Below are positions 1 to 8,820 of a stretch of DNA of 26,234 nucleotides, in pieces. Source of the stretch: Gryganskiella cystojenkinii (Eukaryota; Mortierellomycota; Mortierellomycetes; Mortierellales; Mortierellaceae). The DNA lies in assembly GCA_015852425.1 (NCBI GenBank), contig JAAAIG010000560.1:1-26234 (forward strand), in the 5' to 3' direction. The notes under the pieces were generated by a model. It had not been told where the DNA came from, made no database searches, and saw nothing but the letters and a program-made list of their open reading frames with translations. Within the stretch, counting starts at the first letter, position 1, and every line of letters begins with the position of its first letter. Made by a program: the position numbers and the translations under genes.

Positions 1-206
1 GATTTCAGAACCCCACCTATCAGCCACGAACGAGTAACGGATGTAGGGTCGAGGGCGAGATAGAGCGTGCGGATGAGGACCTCGTTTTCTTGCAAAGTCC
101 TGCTGACATCGACCACATCAGACTTAAAGAGGTCGCGAGTAAAGCCTTGACCCTTGACAAAGTGCTTGGCGCGAAGGATACGAGTGTTCTTGTTGGTAGG
201 AGTCAT
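1..206 (-). CDS. MDR-family NADP-dependent oxidoreductase, N-terminal part (cut by window edge)
   Basis: The gene reads leftward from an ATG at 206 and leaves the window. The visible 68 residues look like the N-terminal domain of the medium-chain reductase family that includes prostaglandin/leukotriene reductases: a start of the type TNKNTRILRAKHF, then ENEVLIRTLYLALDP. Enzymes of this group reduce activated C=C bonds with NADPH in the cytosol. The family normally continues LDPY(M/I)R. Here the open frame gives LDPTSV, while the +1-shifted frame at position 45 gives YIRYSFVADRW through to the edge, so a one-base deletion, or an assembly indel, is possible. A TATAAAAG box lies about 145 bp upstream. 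The catalytic and nucleotide-binding parts are outside the window. The family call rests on a short stretch. Confidence 0.6.
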   Translation of the reverse strand, partial: MTPTNKNTRILRAKHFVKGQGFTRDLFKSDVVDVSRTLQENEVLIRTLYLALDPTSVTRSWLIGGVLK

Positions 207-345
207 TGTTGAAAGAATAGCTGAGAGTTATTTTTGGCTAGAGGCTGGAGTGTTGATAGAATGAAGAGAAAGAGAAAGAGAAGATTGTGTAAATGATGAT
301 GATAATAAGAAAGAAGAAAAAAAAAAAGGAAAAGAGAGTAGCTCG

Positions 346-353
346 CTTTTATA
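346..353 (-). promoter_or_regulatory. TATA box for the oxidoreductase gene
   Basis: On the minus strand the sequence reads TATAAAAG, about 140 bp upstream of the ATG at 206. Purine-rich DNA lies between it and the start on the plus strand, so the leader is pyrimidine-rich on the coding strand. The same octamer sits at a similar distance upstream of the tetraspan gene. Confidence 0.55.
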
Positions 354-1715
354 CTTGGGAACGAAGGAAACGATTTACCACCATCAATGGAAGACTTTCC
401 CAGTAAAAAGAAAAGAACTAATAGAACAAGTTGCAACGCCGATGGCGGCATGCGAAGTACGAGGTGATCCAACGGGAGAAGAGAGAATGAGAGTTGAGTC
501 CAATTCAGTCCTAGCACGATCCAACATAGGCGAAAGCATTGACTATTAAGAGCATAAGAATAACGAAGGGAAAAGATAAGAAGAGACTATGAGAGAAAAT
601 AACTCTGAGAGAAAATAAAAACACGCGATAAAAGTGAGAATTGGTCATCAACAAAGTGAGATGATTAATCCAAGAGAGGAACGCGTTGTCCTACGGGCAA
701 TCTTTGTCCCACTTCCAACGCAATTTTCGTTTGGATCGAGTTTCCCAGTCCCAATTCCGCGTTATTTTTGGGCGGTGCCAACTTTGCGGTTTTTTGAATT
801 TGGATATTGTTTGTCAAACAGCGCAGCAAACACTCTTCTTTGTTCTGGTGCAGAAAAAATAATAATTAATTAAAGAAACGGCCCGACAACCTTAAAATGT
901 TGCTTCGCCCTGAGCCTGCACTGCTGTGGATACAGTGTTTGGGATGGTAGTGAGGAATGAGAAGTGAAGGACTTGTGGTCAGATTCACAAAAAGGAAATA
1001 AAGTTGCCCATGTGTACGTGTTCTCTCAGGCGATCGATCACCCGTTTCCATTCCCAATTTTGGACTCCCAGTACAAACTCTTTGAAACATTCTCTTGCTC
1101 TGGTTAGGCCGTTCGTGAAAGATCACACGGCCACGATCTCTTCTCAAGCTATCATCATGGCTCGGATGAGTTACTCTTGTTGCATGCGTTCGCTACGAAC
1201 ATCAGCAATGCTATTGGAACTTCAATTATCTCAAGGTTCTCCGTCCCGTACAAATGTCCTTAGCAGCAATGACATGATTTTTCTCCATAACGACTTGTCT
1301 TTACCCAGTAAAAGTGTAGGAAATGGATACGCTATTCATTCCATAATCGTGGTAATTGGATTGGAGAGGTGTCTACTAGTAATCGAGTCGGGCGTAGGAT
1401 GTTGTGAGGGCTACTCATCTGAACTTCTTCCTAGAAAGCCCAGGTTTGTTGCTTCGATCCTGGCTAGGTCTGCACCCATGCTGGAAAGGGAAAGGGTTAT
1501 GATTGTAAGTCAGAGGAAAGGTACTACAGTTCTCAGGTTTCAAAGGTGGTTCTTCGTGGCTTTAATCCGTTCTGGTACTTCTCGAGGGAAGGCTATCCAA
1601 CCGCGAGCAAGTGACGACGTAGCAGAGGGAAAGACTGTCGTAAAGACTCGCGTTTCAGTACGATATAATTTTAAGGTGGTGGCTAATCCTTCACAACATA
1701 ATACCGTCTAGTCTT
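354..1715. other. Long stretch without a confident gene
   Basis: This region holds the upstream DNA of the oxidoreductase and the 3' flank of the F-box gene. The one notable element is an uninterrupted plus-strand frame at 1010-1711, listed separately. No tRNA, transposase or repeat was recognised. Confidence 0.5.
1010..1711 (+). CDS. Uncertain 233-residue open frame, no family recognised
   Basis: The first ATG of a long open frame is at 1010 and the frame ends at a TAG at 1709-1711, five bases before the stop of the F-box gene on the other strand. The predicted protein is rich in Ser, Arg, Leu and Val and shows no family motif, signal peptide or clear domain. Its length without a stop is unusual for random DNA of this composition. 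However, the residue pattern does not look strongly coding, the ATG context (CCC before ATG) is not distinctive, and no TATA box or poly(A) signal is obvious. It may be a chance frame, a decayed gene, or antisense/UTR DNA of its neighbour. Confidence 0.2.
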   Translation: MCTCSLRRSITRFHSQFWTPSTNSLKHSLALVRPFVKDHTATISSQAIIMARMSYSCCMRSLRTSAMLLELQLSQGSPSRTNVLSSNDMIFLHNDLSLPSKSVGNGYAIHSIIVVIGLERCLLVIESGVGCCEGYSSELLPRKPRFVASILARSAPMLERERVMIVSQRKGTTVLRFQRWFFVALIRSGTSRGKAIQPRASDDVAEGKTVVKTRVSVRYNFKVVANPSQHNTV

Positions 1716-3419
1716 CTAATCAGCATCACACTCCATGACCTTGATTCCTTTCAAGAGCTCTTCCGTCTCTTCGGACTGAAGCTTGTAACCAACAAGCTTT
1801 TCTAAACTGGGCCAGAACATCCGAACCCATTGCGCCTCGGCTGGACCCCATTCCAGGTATGGATATGTGGGGCAGGCCCATCTTCGCAGTCGTCTCAGAG
1901 ACTGTAGCTGTTCCAACCCTTGATCAAGCGTTAATCGAAGTCGTTGACAATCTGGAAATAAAAAAAAGTCGTCGCTCAGATCACATTCCTCCAGTTGGAC
2001 CAGACTTGAGAGCCTCTTCAGGATCTTTACTTGAGACGGCAAGCACGACAACTGTGGTGAAGGCTCAGATGAAGGCTCAGATGGAATGGAATCGAGAAGG
2101 AGATCGACAGAAACCTTCAGGACTCGGAGCCGAGCGCAAACCCAGGGTCGATCAGGGCCGTCATCGTTCTCCAGGATGTCCCTGTCCGAGATCCTATGAG
2201 CCATCAAGACTTCGAGACTAGGCATCGAACAGAGGATTTCATGAACTGCCAGTCCTGGTAACTGGTGACAGTTTTCAAGGCGCAAGACTCTGAGCGCATT
2301 GAGGTGTCGCTCCTCTCCTTGTAGAGCCTTCCAGCAATCCAGATTGAATTTCGTGCCCGACAAGTCCAGTTCTGCCAACCCACGACCCAAGGATGAGGAT
2401 ATTACGGTCACGAAGTCCTCCACAAGTAAAGGGCTGTGGGGCGACAACAGTGATGTCAGCTTCTGGAACCAGAGTCCCCCCCTTTTCTCCGCCTTGTCGC
2501 CCTCGTCCAAGCTACATCTAGAGAAAGTACTCTGCGATCGTCGAAGGTCTTCTGCCAACAGGTGCAACGGTCCTCGATCATAACTGCCGTTTCGGCTGCA
2601 CCATTTCAGTCGCCTGAGGTCCCGACAACGCTTGATAACGTCCATTTGAGCCCCCAGGACCAAACCTCCAATTCCACTAAAAGTGAGATCCTGAATCTTG
2701 ACTCGGTTCTCCATGGCGGATCCTCGTCCTCCACCAGCACCAGTACACTCTCTTCCTGGTAATCGAGACGGGATATTCATGACCGCCACCTCTCCCGGGT
2801 CAATTTCGTAAGCAGGGTAGATCCAGATTCCGTCCACGGAGAACTTTCGAAGTCGCGACCAGCAAATCTCAAAGGCCTGAACCAAATTTTCGATTCTCAG
2901 TCTCACATATCCAAGTGCCAATTCTTCAAGTCGAGGGCAACCCGCGAAGATCTCCAGGAGCGCGTCTGCATTCGATCTATGAATGCTGACCGTTTTCAGG
3001 ACCTGTTGGTGACGGAGGAGGAAGGGACAATAAAAAGTATTGTGAACCGGGTTATAGTGCCCGATGAAAGATGATAAATTCGGACAAACGAGGGAATCTC
3101 TGAAGCTTAAAGAGTAATCTTTACAGCCATGATACTCGAAATGACGGATGAGATGCGCATGAGCTTCAATGGCTTCCAAAGGCGGGCCTTGAGAAGACGA
3201 GACGACTACGGATGACCAAATGAGAGGGATGAGGCTGCTGTACCATGTACGAGAGACACAAAGACAGTTGACCATCGAGCGTCTGTCAAGGAACTGTCCC
3301 AGCACATCAATTAGTTCTGGGAGGGCAAAAGGATCGAGGTGGCGGTGGCGGTCGGGATCCTGGTCTTGTTTCCGGTTTGCAACTCCTTCTTGTTCGGCGG
3401 ATCTAGCAATGTGCGACAT
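1716..3419 (-). CDS. F-box protein with leucine-rich C-terminal region
   Basis: This is a single-exon gene encoding 567 residues. The open frame extends further upstream, but the first ATG is at 3419 (MSHIARSAEQ), which I take as the start. An F-box lies at about residues 30-70: LPELIDVLGQFLD, then LCVSRTWYSSLIPLIW, matching the L-P-x-E/hydrophobic and C(L/R)xVSRxW pattern. The rest is rich in Leu and resembles degenerate leucine-rich repeats, with segments such as LRRLKW, LAELDLSGTKF and LRVLRLENC. F-box proteins of this design bind Skp1 through the F-box and choose targets for SCF ubiquitin ligases through the repeats. The substrate cannot be told. A divergent small ORF starts about 260 bp away on the other strand, so the two may share a promoter. 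Confidence 0.85.
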   Translation of the reverse strand: MSHIARSAEQEGVANRKQDQDPDRHRHLDPFALPELIDVLGQFLDRRSMVNCLCVSRTWYSSLIPLIWSSVVVSSSQGPPLEAIEAHAHLIRHFEYHGCKDYSLSFRDSLVCPNLSSFIGHYNPVHNTFYCPFLLRHQQVLKTVSIHRSNADALLEIFAGCPRLEELALGYVRLRIENLVQAFEICWSRLRKFSVDGIWIYPAYEIDPGEVAVMNIPSRLPGRECTGAGGGRGSAMENRVKIQDLTFSGIGGLVLGAQMDVIKRCRDLRRLKWCSRNGSYDRGPLHLLAEDLRRSQSTFSRCSLDEGDKAEKRGGLWFQKLTSLLSPHSPLLVEDFVTVISSSLGRGLAELDLSGTKFNLDCWKALQGEERHLNALRVLRLENCHQLPGLAVHEILCSMPSLEVLMAHRISDRDILENDDGPDRPWVCARLRVLKVSVDLLLDSIPSEPSSEPSPQLSCLPSQVKILKRLSSLVQLEECDLSDDFFLFPDCQRLRLTLDQGLEQLQSLRRLRRWACPTYPYLEWGPAEAQWVRMFWPSLEKLVGYKLQSEETEELLKGIKVMECDAD

Positions 3420-3676
3420 GGTATGGAGATGGTCTTGCAAATGATGAAATGAATGAAGGACGGAATGAGGATGGACCAGAGAGAGAAGAAACAAAAAAAA
3501 GAGAGCACCGCCGAAATATTTTTAGAGCTCCCCCAGCCCTGGGCATAACCGCCACCGAAAAAGCGACCGTTTTCCCCTTTTGAGTTGCCTACAGTACGAG
3601 CTTTTCTCGCTTAGGACGTACAGTACCTTACACGTCTCTTTGTTGGAACGTTCGATTTCGAAAGAAGGGTCTTGAA

Positions 3677-4150
3677 ATGTGTCTTCAATGTAAAAACGGG
3701 CGAAACTTGAGATCCCATAGTGTGACCCCCGTTGGCGTTGATCCAAAACCGTCAAAGGAACTGATATGGCAACTATTGCACGAGTTGAAGGCAGGAATGT
3801 CTACCAGTTTGGATCAGGCTCGCCACAAGGGAAAGCCTTACTCGTCAATGACGTCGCAGCCTGGATCCGATTGTTCAAAGAGACGTCGAGTGAGCTCTTA
3901 TGAGGACGGAGGAGTCGAGGAAGAGTCGGATATTTCCTTGGATGACAACCGACCCTCAAGTGGCTCTTTTGGTTCTCCTTCGATGACGCCAGTCTTGGAG
4001 CAATCGGCCGGATCGATGTTGGGGTTGTCCAGAGGAAAGGCACCGGGGTCGAAAAACTGAATAGCGCTCCTGAACCCCGTCCAGGAAACCGTGTCGAAGT
4101 CCCAGAGCATGTATCCAGAAAGTCCAAGAAGTTAACAGTGATTGTGATGT
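3677..4150 (+). CDS. Small unrecognised ORF with apparent frame switch (possible pseudogene or spliced gene)
   Basis: From the ATG at 3677 a frame runs 127 codons to a TGA at 4058-4060. It contains CLQC near the start, a helical stretch (ELIWQLLHELKAGM), a basic SKRRR patch, then an acidic Ser-rich tail. The neighbouring frame, one base over, stays open from 3946 and reads like coding sequence past that stop (GVEKLNSAPEPRPGNRVEV, then SRKSKKL) to a TAA at 4148-4150. A GTGAGC donor at 3890 and a CAG acceptor ending at 4032 would join the two frames in phase and give about 110 residues. Otherwise a small indel separates them. No family was recognised. The ORF is divergent from the F-box gene. 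Confidence 0.35.
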
Positions 4151-4662
4151 AAGAGGAGAGAGAGAGCGAGGGAAAAAAGATAAGCCCTTTTTTCGTTTCG
4201 TCGACCCTGTCCTTCTCCGTTTTTTCTCGTCCTGTTCTCGTTGGTCGCGTCGAGGTAGCTTCCATGTGGTGACCGCCTGGCCGATTGTTATTGCAAGTGG
4301 ATCACTCCCAAGATATACGGTCAACCTCCGCGCATAAGAGTGTCCAGTAACCCGGTAACGATCTGAGGACTAGTTAATCTCGCGTACACTTCGTTCCATG
4401 TCCATGCGAGCAGACCGGAGAAGAAAAAAAAGAGAGATGTTGCTGGCAAAAACAAATATGTAAAACAATGGGCTTAATATTCAGAGATCATAGCAACAGG
4501 GACACTCTACTGGTTACAATACCCTGTTCGTCTACAGGATGTATCTCTTCCAGTCTTTGAAATTAGGAGACTCACAAAACCTCTCAGTCCAGCAATGCCA
4601 CCCCTTGTAGTATGATTCAGGGAACAAAGTCTTTTCGTCTTAACTAAAAAATCGGGAATGGC
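4151..4662. other. Intergenic region
   Basis: No supported gene was seen. Short minus-strand frames here are shadows with no ATG or no family resemblance. It ends at a TATA box for the next gene. Confidence 0.4.
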
Positions 4663-4670
4663 TATAAAAA
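4663..4670 (+). promoter_or_regulatory. TATA box for the small secreted-like gene
   Basis: TATAAAAA lies 71 bp upstream of the ATG at 4734, a suitable distance for a short 5' leader. Confidence 0.5.
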
Positions 4671-4733
4671 GAGGCATTCTGCTGACAACTTCGTTGTTCC
4701 AGCGGTCTGTTACTAAATTGTCTCCTTGAATCC

Positions 4734-5406
4734 ATGCGTCTTCGCTTCTCATCATGTCTACTCCTAACATTTACCATGCCCCTACGAGAGCGTTCACGAG
4801 TGTGCCTCCGCCTTCTACAGTAAATTCAACTTCAATGGCGATAATGTTGCGCACGACGCGTTTCTCAAATCCTTACGGGGAATCCAATCAGGAGCCTACC
4901 GTGGATACACTTATGCTGTCAAGGTTAGCCTTCTAACCGCCTAGTATTGTTTTGAGCTGCAAGGACATGCCTGATTAGTGATGGAGTTGAATGGTTGGTT
5001 GATTAACGGACTATGTTCTTCTCCTGTAGACAAACGCATTTTACAAATGGGTTAGAGGCAGTGGTGGCAAGATCACAACGCCGAGCGGCAATGGCTGGCC
5101 TTGCTCAGAGCCAACAAGTCGTAGTAGTGACATTAACCTCCTAGACAATGGCGCAGCTCACCTGTCGAATTAGCAGCAGCGACCAGCGCTGGTTCTTCAC
5201 GTTCAACACCCCAGATGTCCACCAAGAGCAGGATCCCAGCTGCTGTAGAACCTGTGGCAACCACCAAGAGGGCCGCGAGGCGCAAAACTCTGCGATCGCA
5301 GAGCCATGGTGATCAGTTGTTCAACAAACTCCTGGAGAAAGTACGTTCTATTGCTGGAAGCATATGCTCTATGGCTAGCACTGTGAGCCAAGTCTACGCA
5401 GTTTGA
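4734..5406 (+). pseudogene. Small possibly secreted protein gene, three exons, apparent one-base frameshift
   Basis: An ATG at 4734, downstream of a TATA box, begins MRLRFSSCLLLTFTMP, which looks like a short signal peptide. The frame then fails, but dropping one C from the CCCC run at 4779-4782 continues it as YESVHECASAFYSKFNFNG. Exon 1 ends at 4923 before a GTTAGC donor. Exon 2 is 5030-5117 (after a CTGTAG acceptor) and exon 3 is 5174-5406 (intron 5118-5173, GTCGTA to AATTAG with a TTAAC branch-like site). Phases close across both introns and the frame ends at a TGA. The mature part has an aromatic/Gly-rich half (GAYRGYTYAVK, YKWVRGSGGK) and a Ser/Thr/Lys/Arg-rich half ending in a probable helix. 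No family was recognised. The change may be a real disabling mutation, an assembly indel, or a sign that exon 1 is modelled wrongly. Confidence 0.5.
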
Positions 5407-6438
5407 AGTTATTAATTTTTAAGTATGCCCTTTTTTCTATCGCTTGACCAAAGGTGGGGACGTTGCCTTGGCTGATGAGTAGCCAAAAAACGAGCTGATT
5501 GGTCTACACAAAAATCTTTTTATGCACCATGTCGGTACTGGTTGAGAAGGACGTGCTGTAAGTTTATGATGCCCACCTTTTTTCTAGGGCATTTTTGTCG
5601 CTGTTTGTATGGAAGAGGTTACTAGCAGTGTGTTCTGTGCTGGAGTGACTCTCTCTTCCTTCTCCATCCATGGACACCCTCCTCTTCTATCTATCTCTTT
5701 TTAGATCCTTGAGCAACATCATCGCTGGACGAGAGTAGAACGGCAAAAAACGATTGTTAGGTTGTTCGTTAGGGTTCCCAATTTCCCGACAACGGGATAA
5801 AACAGAGTAGGTAGGACATAGGCTTTGACTTGATATACGGTTGAAGAGTAATTGAGAGGGGAATGAGAACAAGCATTGAGTTTGGATGGCACATTGCTGG
5901 TCAGCGACTTAACTCGATTCGAATTCAAGCACAAGGAGGTAGGCCCTTTAAGTAAAGACACTACAAACCATCAATGTCGCGCTGTAAACCTTGCCATATC
6001 CGGGAGTGATGGGTACTGAATTCACGAACCGTTTTATACAGGGTCTCCCTGTGCGCCATCGCCCATCGGTCTACAGTAATCCATCGCTTTTGAAAAGTAC
6101 GTTACGGCGGTAAATGGTGGAATGAAGAAGGGAAAGTGAAAGGGTGACAGAGAATGGAGTTGGATAGGAACGTTATCAACGAATGTGCAAAGTGTCGCAG
6201 TCTTGACGATTCATGCTCTCCTTCTTGATGGGTAGAGCCCTGACATTCATCTTCTCGTAGTTGGTTTTACTTGGAGTGTAGAGTAGAGTTGAGTTGTGCT
6301 TGAATGAGTGAACTTGTGGAAGAGTAAAAGAAAGCGCAGAGACAAAAAAAAGAAAAGGGCATGGCATTTGGTTGCAAATGGGCTCATGTATTGAATTTGC
6401 CACCAATTTTAATTTTAATGAAAAGAGTGATACAAAAA
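5407..6438. other. Intergenic region with possible gene remnants
   Basis: No complete gene was found. An ATG in good context at 5529 is followed by a strong GTAAGT donor at 5558, and a pyrimidine-rich TTTTTAG acceptor ends at 5704, but the joined frame stops after about 20 codons. A short coding-like stretch (SLDGTLLVSDLTRFEF) lies near 5875-5935. These could be chance or decayed exons. The right part is the 3' flank of the phosphatase gene. Confidence 0.35.
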
Positions 6439-8039
6439 TCAAGTCATCCATGGCATCACCGTGGTCCTCGACGTTGGATCCACTTCCTCCTCAGATTCTG
6501 CAACACTGACGAGACCACCGGCATTCTCACGACCAAAGACTCGTTCTTCCAACATGATCAATTGAGAGACGAACCCGATGTTGGGGGACATACATCTCCG
6601 TCGTTCTACCACATGGTCGTAAGCCCTCTTGAGCGGCCATCGATGTTCCTGGATCAAGTACCCTATAACCGTGGCTACGGATCTGGATTTTCCTGCTTGA
6701 CAATGCACGTAGACCGGAGTTTTGGAAGAAGCTAAGGGATGAAAAACAAGTATGAGCAAAATAGGCATTAACTCGAGGAAGTTAAAGTGGCAAAAAAAAC
6801 AAGGCTAGCTCAGGGATAGCCCCAATCTTTGTTTGGACTTTTGAGCTTACCAATAAACTGAATGGCCTTGTCCAGACCATCCTTCAAGTCTTGATCCACA
6901 TGATCGCGCAATCCGACTTTGAGGTATCGTTCTGAAGTCCCTGAGGTATCGGATCGTTGGATCCAGAGTTCATCGTCACAATTTTCGGCCATGTTTAACA
7001 CTCTCTGGATCCCGAGTCGTTCCAGTTCCAGGATCTGTTCTTCTTCGACTAGTTCTCCGCCCAGGTACAAGAAATCCGGCAAGATCATTGAGATTTCTCG
7101 CTCGGCCTTGAAATTTTCTTGGAGATGATTCGTGGGTCCTTCTTCTTGTAGGGATGTTATAGAGGTCCCTGATGTGTTGGAGAGTAAGGATGAAGAGGAC
7201 GAGCTCAAGGGCTTGGGCAGAGGTGGATGAGGCACGGGTCTAGATTGGGTTGACGGTGGGTATTCTTCTTGTTGTTGCTGTTGTTGTTGTGATCCCAAGA
7301 ATGGGTTCGGACCAGGAAAGACGCCAGAGTCGATCACTCCTGCGGGAGAACCAAAAGCCCCTTGCCTAGAACTGACTCCTGGTCTTCCTTCCCCTCCTGG
7401 TCCAGGCCCGACTCCTCCTGCTCCTGTTGTTCCTTCTGCTGCTGCTGCTGCTGCTCTGGCACGCGCTACAGCGATGGTCGAATACGAGGGTGAGGAGGGT
7501 GAGGCCATGGAAGAGGACGAGCTTGGAGGAAAACTCAATGATCCCGCAGACAAACTCAACGAGGCACGACGCTGGCCGATATTCAAAGAAGGAGGAGGGA
7601 CCAGAGAGTCTTGACTGCCATTCGAGGTCTCGTTGTTGTTGGTCGACGTTACTGCTGCTGGATCAGCTGCGAGAGAATGAAGAGACGTGGACGAGGAAGA
7701 AGGGGTGAATCGAGAAGGTGGGGAGATGCTGAGAGAAAGATGGCCCTGACTGCCTTGGCCGCTGTTGGTGTTGTTGCTGTTGTCGGTGCCGTTGATAATA
7801 GTGTTATTGCTGCTGGTAGCTGCAGCTTTCCGCTCTCGCCATGAGAGCCCAGGGGGGTGATGGTTGCCGCCATTGGCTTGAGCGAGGACATTGTCACCAT
7901 TGAGGTTTGTTCTGTTCTGTTTGTCTAGGTCTACGGGCGCCTTGGGGTGATGCGAAGTTGGGTTTGAAGTGTCCTGTGACAACGTCCTCTTATCTTGACC
8001 CTTGGGGAGTAGAATGGGCCGTGGTGAAGAGGAGTCCAT
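6439..8039 (-). CDS. Dual-specificity protein phosphatase
   Basis: Two exons, 8039-6851 and 6731-6439, joined across a 119-bp intron (GTAAGC to CCTTAG), encode 493 residues. Residues 1 to about 300 are low-complexity, rich in Ser, Asn, Gly and Pro with a poly-Gln run near residue 250 and a short poly-Ala run. The catalytic domain begins around ILPDFLYLGGE and holds the signature HCQAGKSRS, with Cys407 as nucleophile and Arg413 binding phosphate; Asp379 in GLRDH is the likely general acid. The domain then has AYDHVVERR, typical of DSPs. The enzyme should remove phosphate from Tyr and Ser/Thr, as MAP kinase phosphatases do, but the substrate is not shown by sequence. The intron falls between the general acid and the P-loop. 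The ATG is the first in frame and diverges from the dynein light chain gene. Confidence 0.93.
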
Positions 8040-8820
8040 TTGTGTGAGAAGAGGTACAGAGAGGGAATTTTTTTAATGTTTTTATGTGAGGGGGCGAATG
8101 AATGAAAATGTAATGAAAGAGATAAAAAAGAAGTGAGAGAGAGAGGCGATCGCTTTTTGAGAATGAAAAAGATCGATTACGGTGTTTTCGAGGCCATGAC
8201 CTCAGAGACCTTTTTTTTGGTGTGCGCTGTGCGCTTCAAAAAGAGAATGCCGCGCTTTTGCTTCTTTTTGTCGCCCTCTCTCTTTGGACTTATAGTTTGT
8301 TTGGTGCAATTGACTCGCAGCGGTCCTTTCCAGGGCATGTTCCATCCCATGCAACAACGCTCGCACCTTGACCGCCTCGATTCAATTGTCTTTGTGCTCG
8401 TCTACCCATTCCTGTTTCTCTATACAGAGAGTTGCTTGGCCACCCTTTCTCGTTCTCCTTCTTCCTCTTTGGAATGCAAAGGAAGGAAGAAAAAAAAGAA
8501 GAAAAGAGGGACGTACATAGCAAAAGTCTAAAAATAGGCTCTTTTCTTCTCGTGCTTGACAGATAGACTTTCAAAAAAAAAACCACCTTACGTTTCCCAA
8601 AACCGAATATTTATTTTTTTTTTTCCTTTGGATTGGATTGCATGGAATCAATTTAATCAATTTGAGAGTGGTTCCCATCTATCTCTTGTCATCAATCAAC
8701 TTTGGAAAACCTTTTTTTTAATATTCTTTGGACAGGACCAGGACCGCCTCCATAGTCATCTGTACTCAGGGACAAGCAAAAACAGAACACGGTCAAAAGC
8801 TCTTGGCATCACCATTACCA
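8040..8820. promoter_or_regulatory. Divergent promoter region between phosphatase and dynein light chain genes
   Basis: About 780 bp with no supported gene. It contains several A and T runs and CT-rich stretches. A 130-codon plus-strand frame here has no family resemblance and is not called. No clear TATA box was seen for either gene. Confidence 0.4.

Noticed and set aside
3801..4324. Minus-strand open frames opposite the small ORF
   Set aside because: They have no ATG in a good place or no family resemblance, and the plus-strand frames look more like coding sequence.
6361..6735. Plus-strand 124-codon frame
   Set aside because: It is the antisense of the phosphatase catalytic exon, whose HCQAGKSRS motif fixes the true strand.
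8133..8531. Plus-strand frame of about 130 codons in the divergent promoter
   Set aside because: No family motif, Phe/Leu/Ser-rich from CT-rich DNA, and no splice or promoter support.
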